This document shows, one piece after another, positions 7,056 to 13,848 of a stretch of DNA of 16,972 nt; positions within the stretch are counted from its first letter, which is position 1, and every line of letters begins with the position of its first letter. The translations under genes and the position numbers were made by a program. Source of the stretch: Avichristensenella sp031550095. GTDB taxonomy: Bacteria; Bacillota; Clostridia; Christensenellales; Aristaeellaceae. The notes below the pieces were generated by a model. That model was not told the DNA's origin and ran no database searches. It worked only from the letters and a program-made list of their open reading frames with translations. The DNA lies in contig JAVBOX010000130.1 in the NCBI GenBank assembly GCA_031550095.1, positions 1-16,972 of the forward strand, in the 5' to 3' direction.

Positions 7056-8284
7056 TCGCAATTGGTTCCATGGGCGACGTGCAGCCGATGATCGCGCTTG
7101 GCCGAACGCTCATGAGGCGCGGATACGCGGTTTCTCTCACGGCTTTTGACGCGTTTCAGGCCCATGCGGAGGCGGCGGGCTTTTTCTTCTCCCCATTGCC
7201 CGGAGACGCGAGCCGCTTTATCGGCAAGTTGATTCCTCCCGGCGCAAGTCCCGTTACCTTTCTTTCCCGCTTTAGACAGGCGATGGAAGGCTTGGTGGAA
7301 CCTTTCTTTGACGCGATTTATGCCGCCTGCCAAGGGGCGGACGCGGTGGTCTGCACCCTCATCGGCAGCACCATCTATGCCATAGCGGAAAAGTTGGACA
7401 TACCCGTATTCACGGTTTACTACTGCCCCATGGACATGAGCGGCGACTACTGCCTGCCTATTTTGCCTCAAATTCGATTGGGCAGCGAATACAACCGGAT
7501 GACCTACCGCTTTGCCAACGCGATGATCAGCAACCTTGAGCGGCAGTATGCCCGGCCATGGTGCCTTGCCAATGGGATTTCCCCCCGGCAGTCTCGCCTG
7601 AAGCCCGATTATCAGGTTTCCGGTGCGCCTGTTCATGTCCTACACGCCTATAGCCCGTTGATTGTTCCGCGCCCCAGGGAATGGGCTGAAAACCTACATC
7701 TGACCGGATTTTGGCAAGAGCCCGACCCACCTTTTGATCCGCCTGAAGACCTGCTTCATTTTCTCGCCTCGGGCCCTCCGCCCGTTTATATCGGTTTCGG
7801 TTCCATGACCTCTGGGAACATGGAGGCGGCAAAAGCCACCACCCTCTGCGCACTGAAGGAAACCGGCCTGCGCGCCATTTTGGCGTTTGGATGGGGCAAT
7901 ATGACCGGCAATGAGTTGCCGACAACCGTCTATGCAATGCAGGGTTTCGCGCCGCATCGGTGGCTCTTCGATCGGATGCAGGCCATTGTCCATCATGGCG
8001 GGGCGGGCACGACAGCCATGGGGCTTCGGGCAGGCAAACCCACGCTGATTGTCCCCTTTGGCAGCGACCAGCTGTTTTGGGCTGCCCGGGTGTACGCCCT
8101 TGGCTGTGGGCCGGAACCCATTCCCCGGGCTCGGCTCACCGGCTCAGCCTTGGTGGCCGCGCTCTCCGCCCTGGTGAAGGTTCCCGGCTATGCCCGTCAG
8201 GCAAAGCTGGTCCAGGAGGGGCTTCTCAAAGAACAAGGCGTTGAGACCGCCGCGGACATTATCCAGGACACCCTCGGGAGGTGA
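7040..8284 (+). CDS. GT1-family glycosyltransferase (sterol/flavonoid UDP-glycosyltransferase-like, GT-B fold)
   Basis: This 414-residue cytoplasmic or membrane-associated enzyme is predicted to move a sugar from a nucleotide donor to a small hydrophobic acceptor. Domain 1 starts with the typical IGSMGDVQPMIALG motif (residues 8-21), matching the GSxGDVxP of sterol and macrolide glycosyltransferases. The linker reaches VYIGFGSMTSGN at 249-260, the start of the donor domain. The donor-binding signature is HHGGAGTTAMGLRAGKP (318-334), then PFGSDQLFWAARV (339-351). The length is normal for the bacterial MGT/YjiC-like branch. The ATG overlaps the dehydrogenase-like gene by 16 bases and has GGAGA upstream; the stop is four bases before the DUF1538 gene. 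Acceptor and sugar are unknown; the context suggests a lipid or secondary metabolite, which is inference. Confidence 0.88.
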   Translation: MRIQLIAIGSMGDVQPMIALGRTLMRRGYAVSLTAFDAFQAHAEAAGFFFSPLPGDASRFIGKLIPPGASPVTFLSRFRQAMEGLVEPFFDAIYAACQGADAVVCTLIGSTIYAIAEKLDIPVFTVYYCPMDMSGDYCLPILPQIRLGSEYNRMTYRFANAMISNLERQYARPWCLANGISPRQSRLKPDYQVSGAPVHVLHAYSPLIVPRPREWAENLHLTGFWQEPDPPFDPPEDLLHFLASGPPPVYIGFGSMTSGNMEAAKATTLCALKETGLRAILAFGWGNMTGNELPTTVYAMQGFAPHRWLFDRMQAIVHHGGAGTTAMGLRAGKPTLIVPFGSDQLFWAARVYALGCGPEPIPRARLTGSALVAALSALVKVPGYARQAKLVQEGLLKEQGVETAADIIQDTLGR

Positions 8285-8288
8285 AGTC

Positions 8289-9800
8289 TTGAACCTTCGT
8301 CTGAAGGCCCAAATCGTGGATTCACTCCGTTCTGTGTTGCCCATTACCGCCATCGTGCTCTTGTTAGGCTTCACCTTGGTGCCCGTTCAAATGGGAACAC
8401 TGGGGCTTTTCGTAATAGGCGCACTAATGCTAATCGTCGGCATGGGACTTTTTACCCTGGGCGTGGAGACCTCGCTGACGCCTATGGGCAGCCTCATCGG
8501 CTCCTATTTGACAAAATCCAGAAAGCTTTCCCTCATCATTTTCATCGCTTTCTTCATGGGCTTGTTCATCACCATGGCGGAGCCGGATCTGACCGTATTG
8601 GCCAACCAGGTCCCCGGCATTCCCAACCTCGCGCTCATCGGTTCCGTAGGGTTTGGGGTCGGCGTCTTTTTGGTGTTCGGCTTTCTCCGCATCGTGTTTC
8701 AAAAGCGCCTCTCCTATCTCTTGATCGTTTGCTATGCCCTGGTCTTCGGCTTCGGTATTTTTGCCAGCGAGACCTTCGTCCCTGTGGCGTTTGATTCCGG
8801 CGGGGTCACCACAGGGCCTATCACCGTGCCCTTTATCCTTGCGCTGGGGGTTGGCGTTGCCAGCGTCCGAAGCGGAAAAAATGCCCAGAATGACGGATTT
8901 GGCTTGGTCGCTCTGGGATCCGTAGGCCCCATTCTCGCGGTCATGATTTTAGGCCTGTTCTTCCCCATCGCCACGGAGAGCGAGCCCGTACTCATCACCA
9001 ACCCGGTGGACACCCGAGAAACCCTGCGCCTGTTTGGGCACGCTATTCCCGAGTATCTTCGGGAAGTGGGAATTGCCCTCGCCCCCATCGTAGGCATGTT
9101 TCTCCTGTTTCAGGCGTTTTTCCTGCGCCTTAACAAACGGCAGCTGCTGCGCATCCTGGTGGGCCTTCTCTATGCCTATCTCGGGTTGACACTGTTCATG
9201 ACAGGTGTAAATATGGGCTTCTTGCCTGTCGGCAGCTTTCTCGGCGCCCAGATCGGCGCCAAGCCCTACGCGTGGATTTTGATTCCCTTAGGCATGGTCA
9301 TTGGCTACTTCATTGTGGCGGCGGAGCCAGCGGTTCATGTCCTCAATGAGCAGGTTGAGGATCTTACCGGCGGTGCCATCTCCAAGCAGGTCATGATGCT
9401 TTCCCTTTCCATCGGCGTGGCCTGCTCAGTAGGCCTGGCCATGACGCGCATTCTGACGGGGCTGAGCATCTGGTGGCTGCTTGTGCCGGGGTATCTGATC
9501 GCGGGTGCCATGACCTTTGTGGTTCCGCCCATCTTTACGGCCATCGCTTTTGACTCGGGAGGTGTAGCCAGCGGCGCCATGACGGCTACCTTCCTTCTCC
9601 CCTTCACAACAGGCGCCTGCGGCGCGTTAGGCGGCAATATCATGACGGACGCGTTCGGGGTGGTCGCCATGGTCGCCATGACACCTCTGATCACCATCCA
9701 GGGATTGGGCCTCATCTATCGCATCAAGACACGCCCGAAAAAGGAAGTTCCGCCGGCGGAAGCGGCCGAAGAGGAACCAGTAATCATCGATGTCGAATAA
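8289..9800 (+). CDS. DUF1538 family membrane protein, putative transporter with two homologous halves
   Basis: This 503-residue integral membrane protein belongs to the DUF1538 family, whose transported substrate is to my knowledge not established. It is built from two related halves offset by about 250 residues. The GVExxxxPMGSLIG motif at 58-71 matches GVNxxxLPVGSFLG at 306-319. MAEPDLTVLANQV (96-108) matches AAEPAVHVLNEQV (344-356). AFDSGGVTTGPIT (167-179) matches AFDSGGVASGAMT (420-432). The repeated glycine- and acid-containing motifs in membrane regions resemble re-entrant or substrate-binding elements of transporters. The C-terminal tail (484-503) is very acidic and probably cytoplasmic. 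The start is TTG at 8289, seven bases after GGGAGG; the open frame upstream overlaps the glycosyltransferase. It is followed 18 bases later by the P-II-like gene. Confidence 0.88.
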   Translation: MNLRLKAQIVDSLRSVLPITAIVLLLGFTLVPVQMGTLGLFVIGALMLIVGMGLFTLGVETSLTPMGSLIGSYLTKSRKLSLIIFIAFFMGLFITMAEPDLTVLANQVPGIPNLALIGSVGFGVGVFLVFGFLRIVFQKRLSYLLIVCYALVFGFGIFASETFVPVAFDSGGVTTGPITVPFILALGVGVASVRSGKNAQNDGFGLVALGSVGPILAVMILGLFFPIATESEPVLITNPVDTRETLRLFGHAIPEYLREVGIALAPIVGMFLLFQAFFLRLNKRQLLRILVGLLYAYLGLTLFMTGVNMGFLPVGSFLGAQIGAKPYAWILIPLGMVIGYFIVAAEPAVHVLNEQVEDLTGGAISKQVMMLSLSIGVACSVGLAMTRILTGLSIWWLLVPGYLIAGAMTFVVPPIFTAIAFDSGGVASGAMTATFLLPFTTGACGALGGNIMTDAFGVVAMVAMTPLITIQGLGLIYRIKTRPKKEVPPAEAAEEEPVIIDVE

Positions 9801-9818
9801 CATACCAAGGGAGGACCT

Positions 9819-10541
9819 ATGAACGCCACCCACCCGCAGCACTTAACGCTGCTCATCACCATTGTAGACAGGGGCAAGGGCCAGCATGCCGTGGATCTGC
9901 TCAAAAAAGACGATGTGTTTCTCCACTATATCCTTCTGGGCCACGGTACGGCAAAATCTGAAATTTTGGAGCTGCTCGGCATTGGAGAGCCGGCCAAGGA
10001 TATCGTCTTCACCCTGCTCTCCACCGTCCGGGCCAAGCATTCGCTACACCGGCTTCGCAACACACTCCAGTTTGATAACCCGGGCCACGGCATCGCCTTC
10101 CTGGTCCCAATTGGAAGCATCGCCAGCGCCCACGCGGCAAGCTTGCTTCAGGCTTTAACAGAATCCGGCGTCCATTGCGCCGAAAAGGAGCAGCCCATGG
10201 AACACAACGAAAGGCACCACGACCTGATCATCGCCATTGTGGATCGGGGATTTTCCGACACCGTCATGGACGCCGCCAGACCGGCGGGCGCGAAAGGCGG
10301 AACGGTGGTGCATGCCCGTGGAGCGGGCGTAAAGGAAGCCGAAAAGTTCTTCGGCATCACCATTCAACCGGAAAGAGAAATGGTGTTCATCCTGGTGAAC
10401 CGCGAGTTTAAACGGCCTATCATGGACGCTATCTGCCGGGAAGCGGGTATCCTGACCGACGGCCACGGGCTTGTTTTCTGCCTGCCTGTTGATGATGTGG
10501 CCGGCGTGGCTCGGATTATGCGGGAGGCAGACGAGGAATAG
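9819..10541 (+). CDS. Tandem P-II-like regulator (two P-II domains in one chain)
   Basis: This 240-residue protein holds two consecutive P-II-like domains. Domain 1 spans about residues 8-105 and domain 2 about 134-234. They align throughout: LLITIVDRG with LIIAIVDRG, YILLGHGTAKSE with VVHARGAGVKEA (base of the T-loop), LLGIGEPAKDIVFTLL with FFGITIQPEREMVFIL, and NPGHGIAFLVPI with TDGHGLVFCLPV. The last pair corresponds to the GDGKIFVFPV B-loop of GlnB/GlnK. P-II proteins are trimers that bind nucleotides and effectors and often regulate adjacent transporters, so this one probably controls the DUF1538 protein. The start ATG at 9819 has GGGAGGA upstream. Inside the gene AAAAGGAG (10183-10190) stands six bases before an in-frame ATG at 10197, so domain 2 may also be made alone (114 residues). 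Confidence 0.88.
   Translation: MNATHPQHLTLLITIVDRGKGQHAVDLLKKDDVFLHYILLGHGTAKSEILELLGIGEPAKDIVFTLLSTVRAKHSLHRLRNTLQFDNPGHGIAFLVPIGSIASAHAASLLQALTESGVHCAEKEQPMEHNERHHDLIIAIVDRGFSDTVMDAARPAGAKGGTVVHARGAGVKEAEKFFGITIQPEREMVFILVNREFKRPIMDAICREAGILTDGHGLVFCLPVDDVAGVARIMREADEE
10183..10199 (+). promoter_or_regulatory. Internal ribosome binding site and in-frame start for the second P-II domain
   Basis: AAAAGGAG at 10183-10190 followed by six bases and ATG at 10197 is as good a translation start as most true starts in this window. It lies exactly at the linker between the two P-II domains and in the same frame. It may be active, yielding a separate single-domain product, or be the relic of two formerly separate genes. 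The sequence alone does not tell which. Confidence 0.5.
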
Positions 10542-10573
10542 AACCCCGCCCTTGCCGTTTCATTTGCTTTGTT

Positions 10574-10600
10574 TTGAAAAACAGCGCTGATGGGTACACT
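10574..10600 (+). promoter_or_regulatory. Possible promoter of the YyaL-like gene
   Basis: In the 84-base gap before the YyaL-like gene, TTGAAA (10574-10579) and TACACT (10595-10600) are separated by 15 bases, shorter than ideal. The -10 box is 25 bases ahead of the ATG. No terminator hairpin for the preceding operon was seen here, so read-through from that operon is also possible. Confidence 0.35.
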
Positions 10601-10625
10601 AGGGAAAAAGAAACCTGGAGGCGCT

Positions 10626-12515
10626 ATGCAAAACAAAATTCAATGGCTTCCCTGGGGACGGGAAGCGTTTGAAAAAGCCAAGGCGGAGCAAAAGCCCGTC
10701 TTTTTGCACATCGGTTTTCCCAGCTGCCACTGGTGCCACGTCATGGAAAGGGAGTCCTTTCAGGACGAGGAAGTGGCAAACTACCTCAACCAGCATTACA
10801 TTTGCATCGATGTAGACCGGGAGCAGCGGCCGGATGTGGACGCCGTCTATATGGCTGCATGTCAATCCATGACAGGCCAGGGCGGCTGGCCCCTCACCGC
10901 GTTGCTATCCTCCAACCAGGAGCCCTTCTATGTCACCACCTATATGTCAAAGGCGGATTTCCTCGCCCTGCTTGAGGAGACCATTGACCTTTGGCAGACA
11001 GAGCGGGGCAAGCTTACGACCATCAGCGGCGGCTTAAAGCAGGCGGTGCGCGCCATGTTCGACCATGGCGCTCCATCCTCACCCCCTGAGAAGCGGATTA
11101 TACGGAGCGCCGTCCGGGCCTATGGCGCCGCCTTTGACGCAGAATGGGGCGGCACAGGCATCGCGCCAAAGTTCCCCATGCCCCACACGCTGTTATTTCT
11201 GCTGCGCGTCGCCCATCTGGAAAAGGACCGCAACGCGCTTGCCATGGCGGAGTTAACCCTCCAGCGGATGTGTGAAGGAAGCCTCTTTGACCATGTGGGA
11301 GGAGGTTTCATGCGCTACGCGACAGACCGCCGCTGGGTCAAGCCTCACTACGAAAAAATGCTATCGGATAATGCCCTGCTCGCTGAAGCCTACCTGGAAG
11401 CCTGGCAAATTACGGGCAGAACCCTCTATCGAAGCGTGGCGGAGCGAACACTCCAATACGTTTTGGATGAGATGCCATCCCCGGAGGGCGGTTTCTTCGC
11501 CTCCCAGGACGCAGACAGTGAAGACCATGAAGGTGCCTACTATCACTTCACCCGCCGGGAACTGATTTCTCTGCTTGGCAAGAGCGACGGGGAAGCCTAT
11601 TCCGGTTATTTTGGCGTGACAGATCAATCCACCACCCCCCATCGACTGGACCATGACGGGGGCATCGAAACCCAGCGCATGGCTGCCCTTAGCCAGCGAG
11701 TCAAGGCTTATCGAGCGGAGCGCATGCCCCTTAGCCGAGACGAGAAAATTGTGACAAGCTGGAACGCCATGATGATCTCCACCCTTGCCAGCGCCTATAC
11801 GGCGCTGGGAAATCAAGCGTATATCGTTGCCGCGGTCAGGGCGGCGCGGTGGGCCGTCGACCACCTGCAGCGGCCTGACGGTGCGCTGCATGTCCATTGG
11901 CGGGATGATGTCGCTCAGGGGGAAGGTCTCTTGAATGATTATGCCCAAACATCCATCGCAGCATTGGCCCTTTACCGCGCCACGTTGGAAGACCGTTGGC
12001 TTTCTTGGGCAGTAAGCCTTTCAAGAACCATGCTGAGCCGCTTTGAGGATCGGGAGAAGGGCGGGTTTTTTCTGACACCCCATAGCGGGGAGCCCCTCAT
12101 CGCCCGGCCAAAGGAAACATACGACGGAGCGGAGCCTTCCGGAAACGCGCTCGCGCTTCAGGCGTTGATCACCCTCTCTTCCCTAAATGTAGGCGAAGGC
12201 TGGGACGAGGCCGCCAAGCGTCAGGCCGCGTTCATCTCCGGTGTGGCCGCGGATGCGCCAACGCAGCACATGGCAGGATTGATGGGCGCCTTGCCCCTCG
12301 TTTATCCCATATCGCTGCTGGAGGCCCACGCAGTATCCTCTGAAAACGAAAAGCTGTTGGAAAGCCTTCGGGGCCGCTATATGCCCCTGTTGTTTCTGAA
12401 ATCCACACCGCCCGGTGCCGGAGGCAATAACTGGCGGCTTTGCCAAGGCACGTCCTGTCTGGCCCCATTCCAGGCTGTGGAGCAAGCGGTGGCGGCGCTG
12501 GGCAGAGGCGAATGA
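10626..12515 (+). CDS. YyaL/DUF255 protein: thioredoxin-fold domain fused to an (alpha/alpha)6-barrel domain
   Basis: This 629-residue cytoplasmic protein belongs to the family of B. subtilis YyaL and mammalian SPATA20. The N-terminal thioredoxin-like domain has a CxxC motif at C34-H-W-C37 (FPSCHWCHVMERESF), then DREQRPDVDAVYM and GQGGWPLTALL, all strongly conserved in the family. The remainder resembles the alpha-barrel of N-acylglucosamine 2-epimerases and glycosidases, with FPMPHTLLFLL, GGGFMRYATDRRW, HYEKMLSDNALL and SQDADSE as hallmarks. The protein is some 50 residues shorter than most members. The GTYFPxEDRxGxPGF segment after the thioredoxin core is contracted to FYVTTYMSKADFLALL. The biochemical activity of the family is not firmly known. 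The ATG at 10626 follows CTGGAGG; an ATG at 10590 in frame lacks a good site. Confidence 0.92.
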   Translation: MQNKIQWLPWGREAFEKAKAEQKPVFLHIGFPSCHWCHVMERESFQDEEVANYLNQHYICIDVDREQRPDVDAVYMAACQSMTGQGGWPLTALLSSNQEPFYVTTYMSKADFLALLEETIDLWQTERGKLTTISGGLKQAVRAMFDHGAPSSPPEKRIIRSAVRAYGAAFDAEWGGTGIAPKFPMPHTLLFLLRVAHLEKDRNALAMAELTLQRMCEGSLFDHVGGGFMRYATDRRWVKPHYEKMLSDNALLAEAYLEAWQITGRTLYRSVAERTLQYVLDEMPSPEGGFFASQDADSEDHEGAYYHFTRRELISLLGKSDGEAYSGYFGVTDQSTTPHRLDHDGGIETQRMAALSQRVKAYRAERMPLSRDEKIVTSWNAMMISTLASAYTALGNQAYIVAAVRAARWAVDHLQRPDGALHVHWRDDVAQGEGLLNDYAQTSIAALALYRATLEDRWLSWAVSLSRTMLSRFEDREKGGFFLTPHSGEPLIARPKETYDGAEPSGNALALQALITLSSLNVGEGWDEAAKRQAAFISGVAADAPTQHMAGLMGALPLVYPISLLEAHAVSSENEKLLESLRGRYMPLLFLKSTPPGAGGNNWRLCQGTSCLAPFQAVEQAVAALGRGE

Positions 12516-12537
12516 CCCGAGGAAATATTTTTAACTT

Positions 12538-12582
12538 ACGTCACATTCGCTTCATTTTAACGTCACAAACGTCAGCTATACT
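12538..12582 (+). promoter_or_regulatory. Three ACGTCA direct repeats upstream of a TATACT -10 box
   Basis: ACGTCACA occurs at 12538-12545 and 12560-12567, and ACGTCA again at 12569-12574, three bases before a TATACT box at 12577-12582. The repeat spacings are 22 and 9 bases, so the first two copies lie on the same face of the helix. The -35 position (TTTTAA) is poor. This looks like an activator- or repressor-controlled promoter reading toward the hairpin elements. The binding factor is unknown. Confidence 0.4.
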
Positions 12583-12648
12583 CAAACCACTGAGAGGTGT
12601 TGCTTTTTGAAAGCCAAAAGAACCCTTTCATACCAACCGTTTCATGTG

Positions 12649-12715
12649 ATACTCTTCCCTTCCCAATTGCCCACGAACGGCCTGAGCAACTGTTTGTGGG
12701 CAATTGCCTTATTTC
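12649..12715 (+). ncRNA. Covarying hairpin element, copy 1
   Basis: A 16-base pyrimidine-rich flank (ATACTCTTCCCTTCCC, 12649-12664) leads directly into a 16-bp stem. The stem arms are 12665-12680 and 12690-12705, and the loop is CCTGAGCAA (12681-12689). Two of the pairs are G-U if the plus strand is transcribed; on the other strand they would be C-A mismatches, so the RNA is read from the plus strand. The 3' flank contains TTATTTC, shared in part with copy 2. It may be a small RNA, an mRNA leader element or an unusual terminator. No known RNA family was recognised. Confidence 0.55.
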
Positions 12716-12872
12716 ACGCAAAATAACAATGAAAGTGCGAATTCCCCAAATCGGCGCAAATTTCATCTTCTGTTCACAATCCTGCCATGCCGAAAACACT
12801 TCTTCACTTTATGATATGCCCAATGAAATAAGCGCCATCATTAACTCGGATTTCGAGACAGAAATATAAGCC

Positions 12873-12939
12873 ATACTCTTCCTTTCTTAATTATCCGCAA
12901 TCAGCTTGAGCAACTGATTGCGGATAATTATTTTATGTC
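12873..12939 (+). ncRNA. Covarying hairpin element, copy 2
   Basis: The flank ATACTCTTCCTTTCTT (12873-12888), stem arms 12889-12904 and 12914-12929 with 16 perfect pairs, and loop CTTGAGCAA (12905-12913) repeat the plan of copy 1 base for base in length. The stems differ at six pairs, and every difference preserves pairing. The stem is followed by ATTTTATGTC, a moderate U-rich tail, so this copy could also act as a terminator. The promoter of the next gene starts two bases beyond it. The conserved pyrimidine flank could pair with Shine-Dalgarno sequences, which is inference. Confidence 0.55.
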
Positions 12940-12940
12940 C

Positions 12941-12971
12941 TTGTCATCCCACCTCCCGCATGTGGTATACT
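12941..12971 (+). promoter_or_regulatory. Extended -10 promoter of the cysteine hydrolase gene
   Basis: TATACT (12966-12971) is preceded by TGG, giving an extended -10 element. TTGTCA (12941-12946) lies 19 bases upstream, longer than ideal but tolerable with an extended -10. The expected transcript start is about a dozen bases before the start codon and leaves the ribosome binding site GGAGG intact. Confidence 0.55.
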
Positions 12972-12991
12972 AATGCCCGGAGGCGAAAGAC

Positions 12992-13531
12992 ATGCAAAGT
13001 TATTTACTCGTAATTGACATGCAAAAGGATTTCATCAATGGATCGTTGGGATCAAGGGAAGCCCAGGCGATCATTCCCCAGGTGGTCCACAGAATTCGCG
13101 CGTCCCTCGCCGAGGGAAGACAGCTTTTGTTCACCCAGGATACCCATTATGAGGACTACCTCACCACAAGCGAAGGCCGCCACCTGCCCGTTCCCCATTG
13201 CCAGGAGAACACGGAAGGATGGCGGCTCCATGAGGCGATTGCCCCATACGCCGAAGACACGCTGAAAAAACCAGGCTTTGGCAGCACGGAGCTTGTAACG
13301 ATTCTAGGGAAGAACGCGGAGAACAAAGGCGCTAATCTCGATATCTCCATGGTCGGCCTTTGCACGGACATCTGTGTCGTATGTAACGCCCTGTTGCTTC
13401 GCTGCCACTTTCCAGAGGCCGTGCTGCGCGTATACGCTGATTGCTGCGCGGGCATAACGCCCGATAGCCATGACGCCGCGCTAAAAGTCCTGAAGGCCTG
13501 TCAAATTGAGATCATCATAGGGGAAGACTAA
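12992..13531 (+). CDS. Cysteine hydrolase of the nicotinamidase/isochorismatase family
   Basis: This 179-residue cytoplasmic hydrolase contains the catalytic triad of the family: Asp9 in LVIDMQKDF, Lys at about residue 91 in DTLKKPGFGS, and the nucleophilic Cys in VGLCTDICVVCNALLLR. A metal-binding region of the nicotinamidase type is suggested by FTQDTHYEDYLTTSEGRHLPVPHC, where DTH and the later His and Asp-like residues stand. The likely reaction is hydrolysis of an amide such as nicotinamide (NAD salvage). Many short members of this family in Bacillota are uncharacterised, so the substrate stays open. The ATG at 12992 has GGAGG eight bases upstream. The gene is monocistronic, with its own promoter, and is convergent with the crh-like gene. 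Confidence 0.88.
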   Translation: MQSYLLVIDMQKDFINGSLGSREAQAIIPQVVHRIRASLAEGRQLLFTQDTHYEDYLTTSEGRHLPVPHCQENTEGWRLHEAIAPYAEDTLKKPGFGSTELVTILGKNAENKGANLDISMVGLCTDICVVCNALLLRCHFPEAVLRVYADCCAGITPDSHDAALKVLKACQIEIIIGED

Positions 13532-13533
13532 CC

Positions 13534-13555
13534 AGCATAAAAATGCTCGTTTTGT
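13534..13555 (+). terminator. Small terminator after the cysteine hydrolase gene
   Basis: Just after the stop codon AGCAT-AAAA-ATGCT forms a 5-bp hairpin followed by CGTTTTGT. It is short and only moderately convincing, but it lies where the two convergent transcription units meet. Confidence 0.35.
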
Positions 13556-13578
13556 GCATTGCCCATTGGGAACGCCGC

Positions 13579-13848
13579 TCAAGAAACCCTGGTAAACATC
13601 TGGCTGATCATCGGTATAATGGCCTCCACGGCACGCTGCTCATCCTCGCCGTCCACGATCAGCACTAGCTTATCGCCGATGGGGACACCGAGCGAAAGAA
13701 CGCCCATCATGGATTTTACGTTAACCGTTTTGCCACCTTGTTCAATGAGTATGCGGGAGGCATATTTGCACGCCTCCTGCACAAGAATGGCCGCCGGTCT
13801 GGATTGCAGGCGCTCTTGCCCTACAAGGTTTACTTCCTTGCGTATCAT
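13579..13848 (-). CDS. crh: HPr-like protein with Gln15, Crh type
   Basis: This 89-residue protein of the HPr fold is a carbon-catabolite signalling partner. In phosphotransfer HPr, His15 in the motif GLHARPA carries the phosphate. Here the motif is ERLQSRPAA with Gln at exactly residue 15, so it cannot pass phosphate from enzyme I to sugar transporters. Ser46 is present in VKSMMGVLSLGV and can be phosphorylated by HPr kinase. This combination defines Crh of B. subtilis, a co-regulator of CcpA, and the sequence also resembles Crh elsewhere (PAAILVQEA, DGEDEQ). As in B. subtilis it directly follows whiA: the ATG overlaps the whiA stop (ATGA) and has AGGAGG seven bases upstream. The name crh is assigned by these features; a divergent HPr paralogue is the alternative. 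Confidence 0.85.
   Translation of the reverse strand: MIRKEVNLVGQERLQSRPAAILVQEACKYASRILIEQGGKTVNVKSMMGVLSLGVPIGDKLVLIVDGEDEQRAVEAIIPMISQMFTRVS

Larger units (their letters stand above)
12516..12991. other. Long intergenic region with two hairpin elements and repeats
   Basis: This 476-base gap between two plus-strand genes is visibly richer in A and T than the surrounding coding DNA. It contains three ACGTCA direct repeats with a possible promoter at the left, two copies of a hairpin element in the middle and right, and the promoter of the next gene at the right end. No convincing protein is encoded. A 90-codon open frame (12597-12869, GTG start) spans the first hairpin, has no family resemblance and no separated ribosome binding site, and is considered accidental. 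Confidence 0.7.

Noticed and set aside
12572..12799. 75-codon minus-strand open frame in the same gap
   Set aside because: No ribosome binding site, no recognisable composition or neighbours on that strand.
12597..12869. 90-codon plus-strand open frame across the first hairpin
   Set aside because: GTG start overlapping its only possible ribosome binding site, no family resemblance, and the frame runs through both arms of the conserved RNA stem; base changes follow pairing, not codons.
12865..12930. Minus-strand reading of hairpin 2 followed by GGAAGAG and ATG, a possible 16-residue leader peptide
   Set aside because: The downstream minus-strand DNA has no gene it could regulate, and the G-U pairs of copy 1 indicate the opposite strand.
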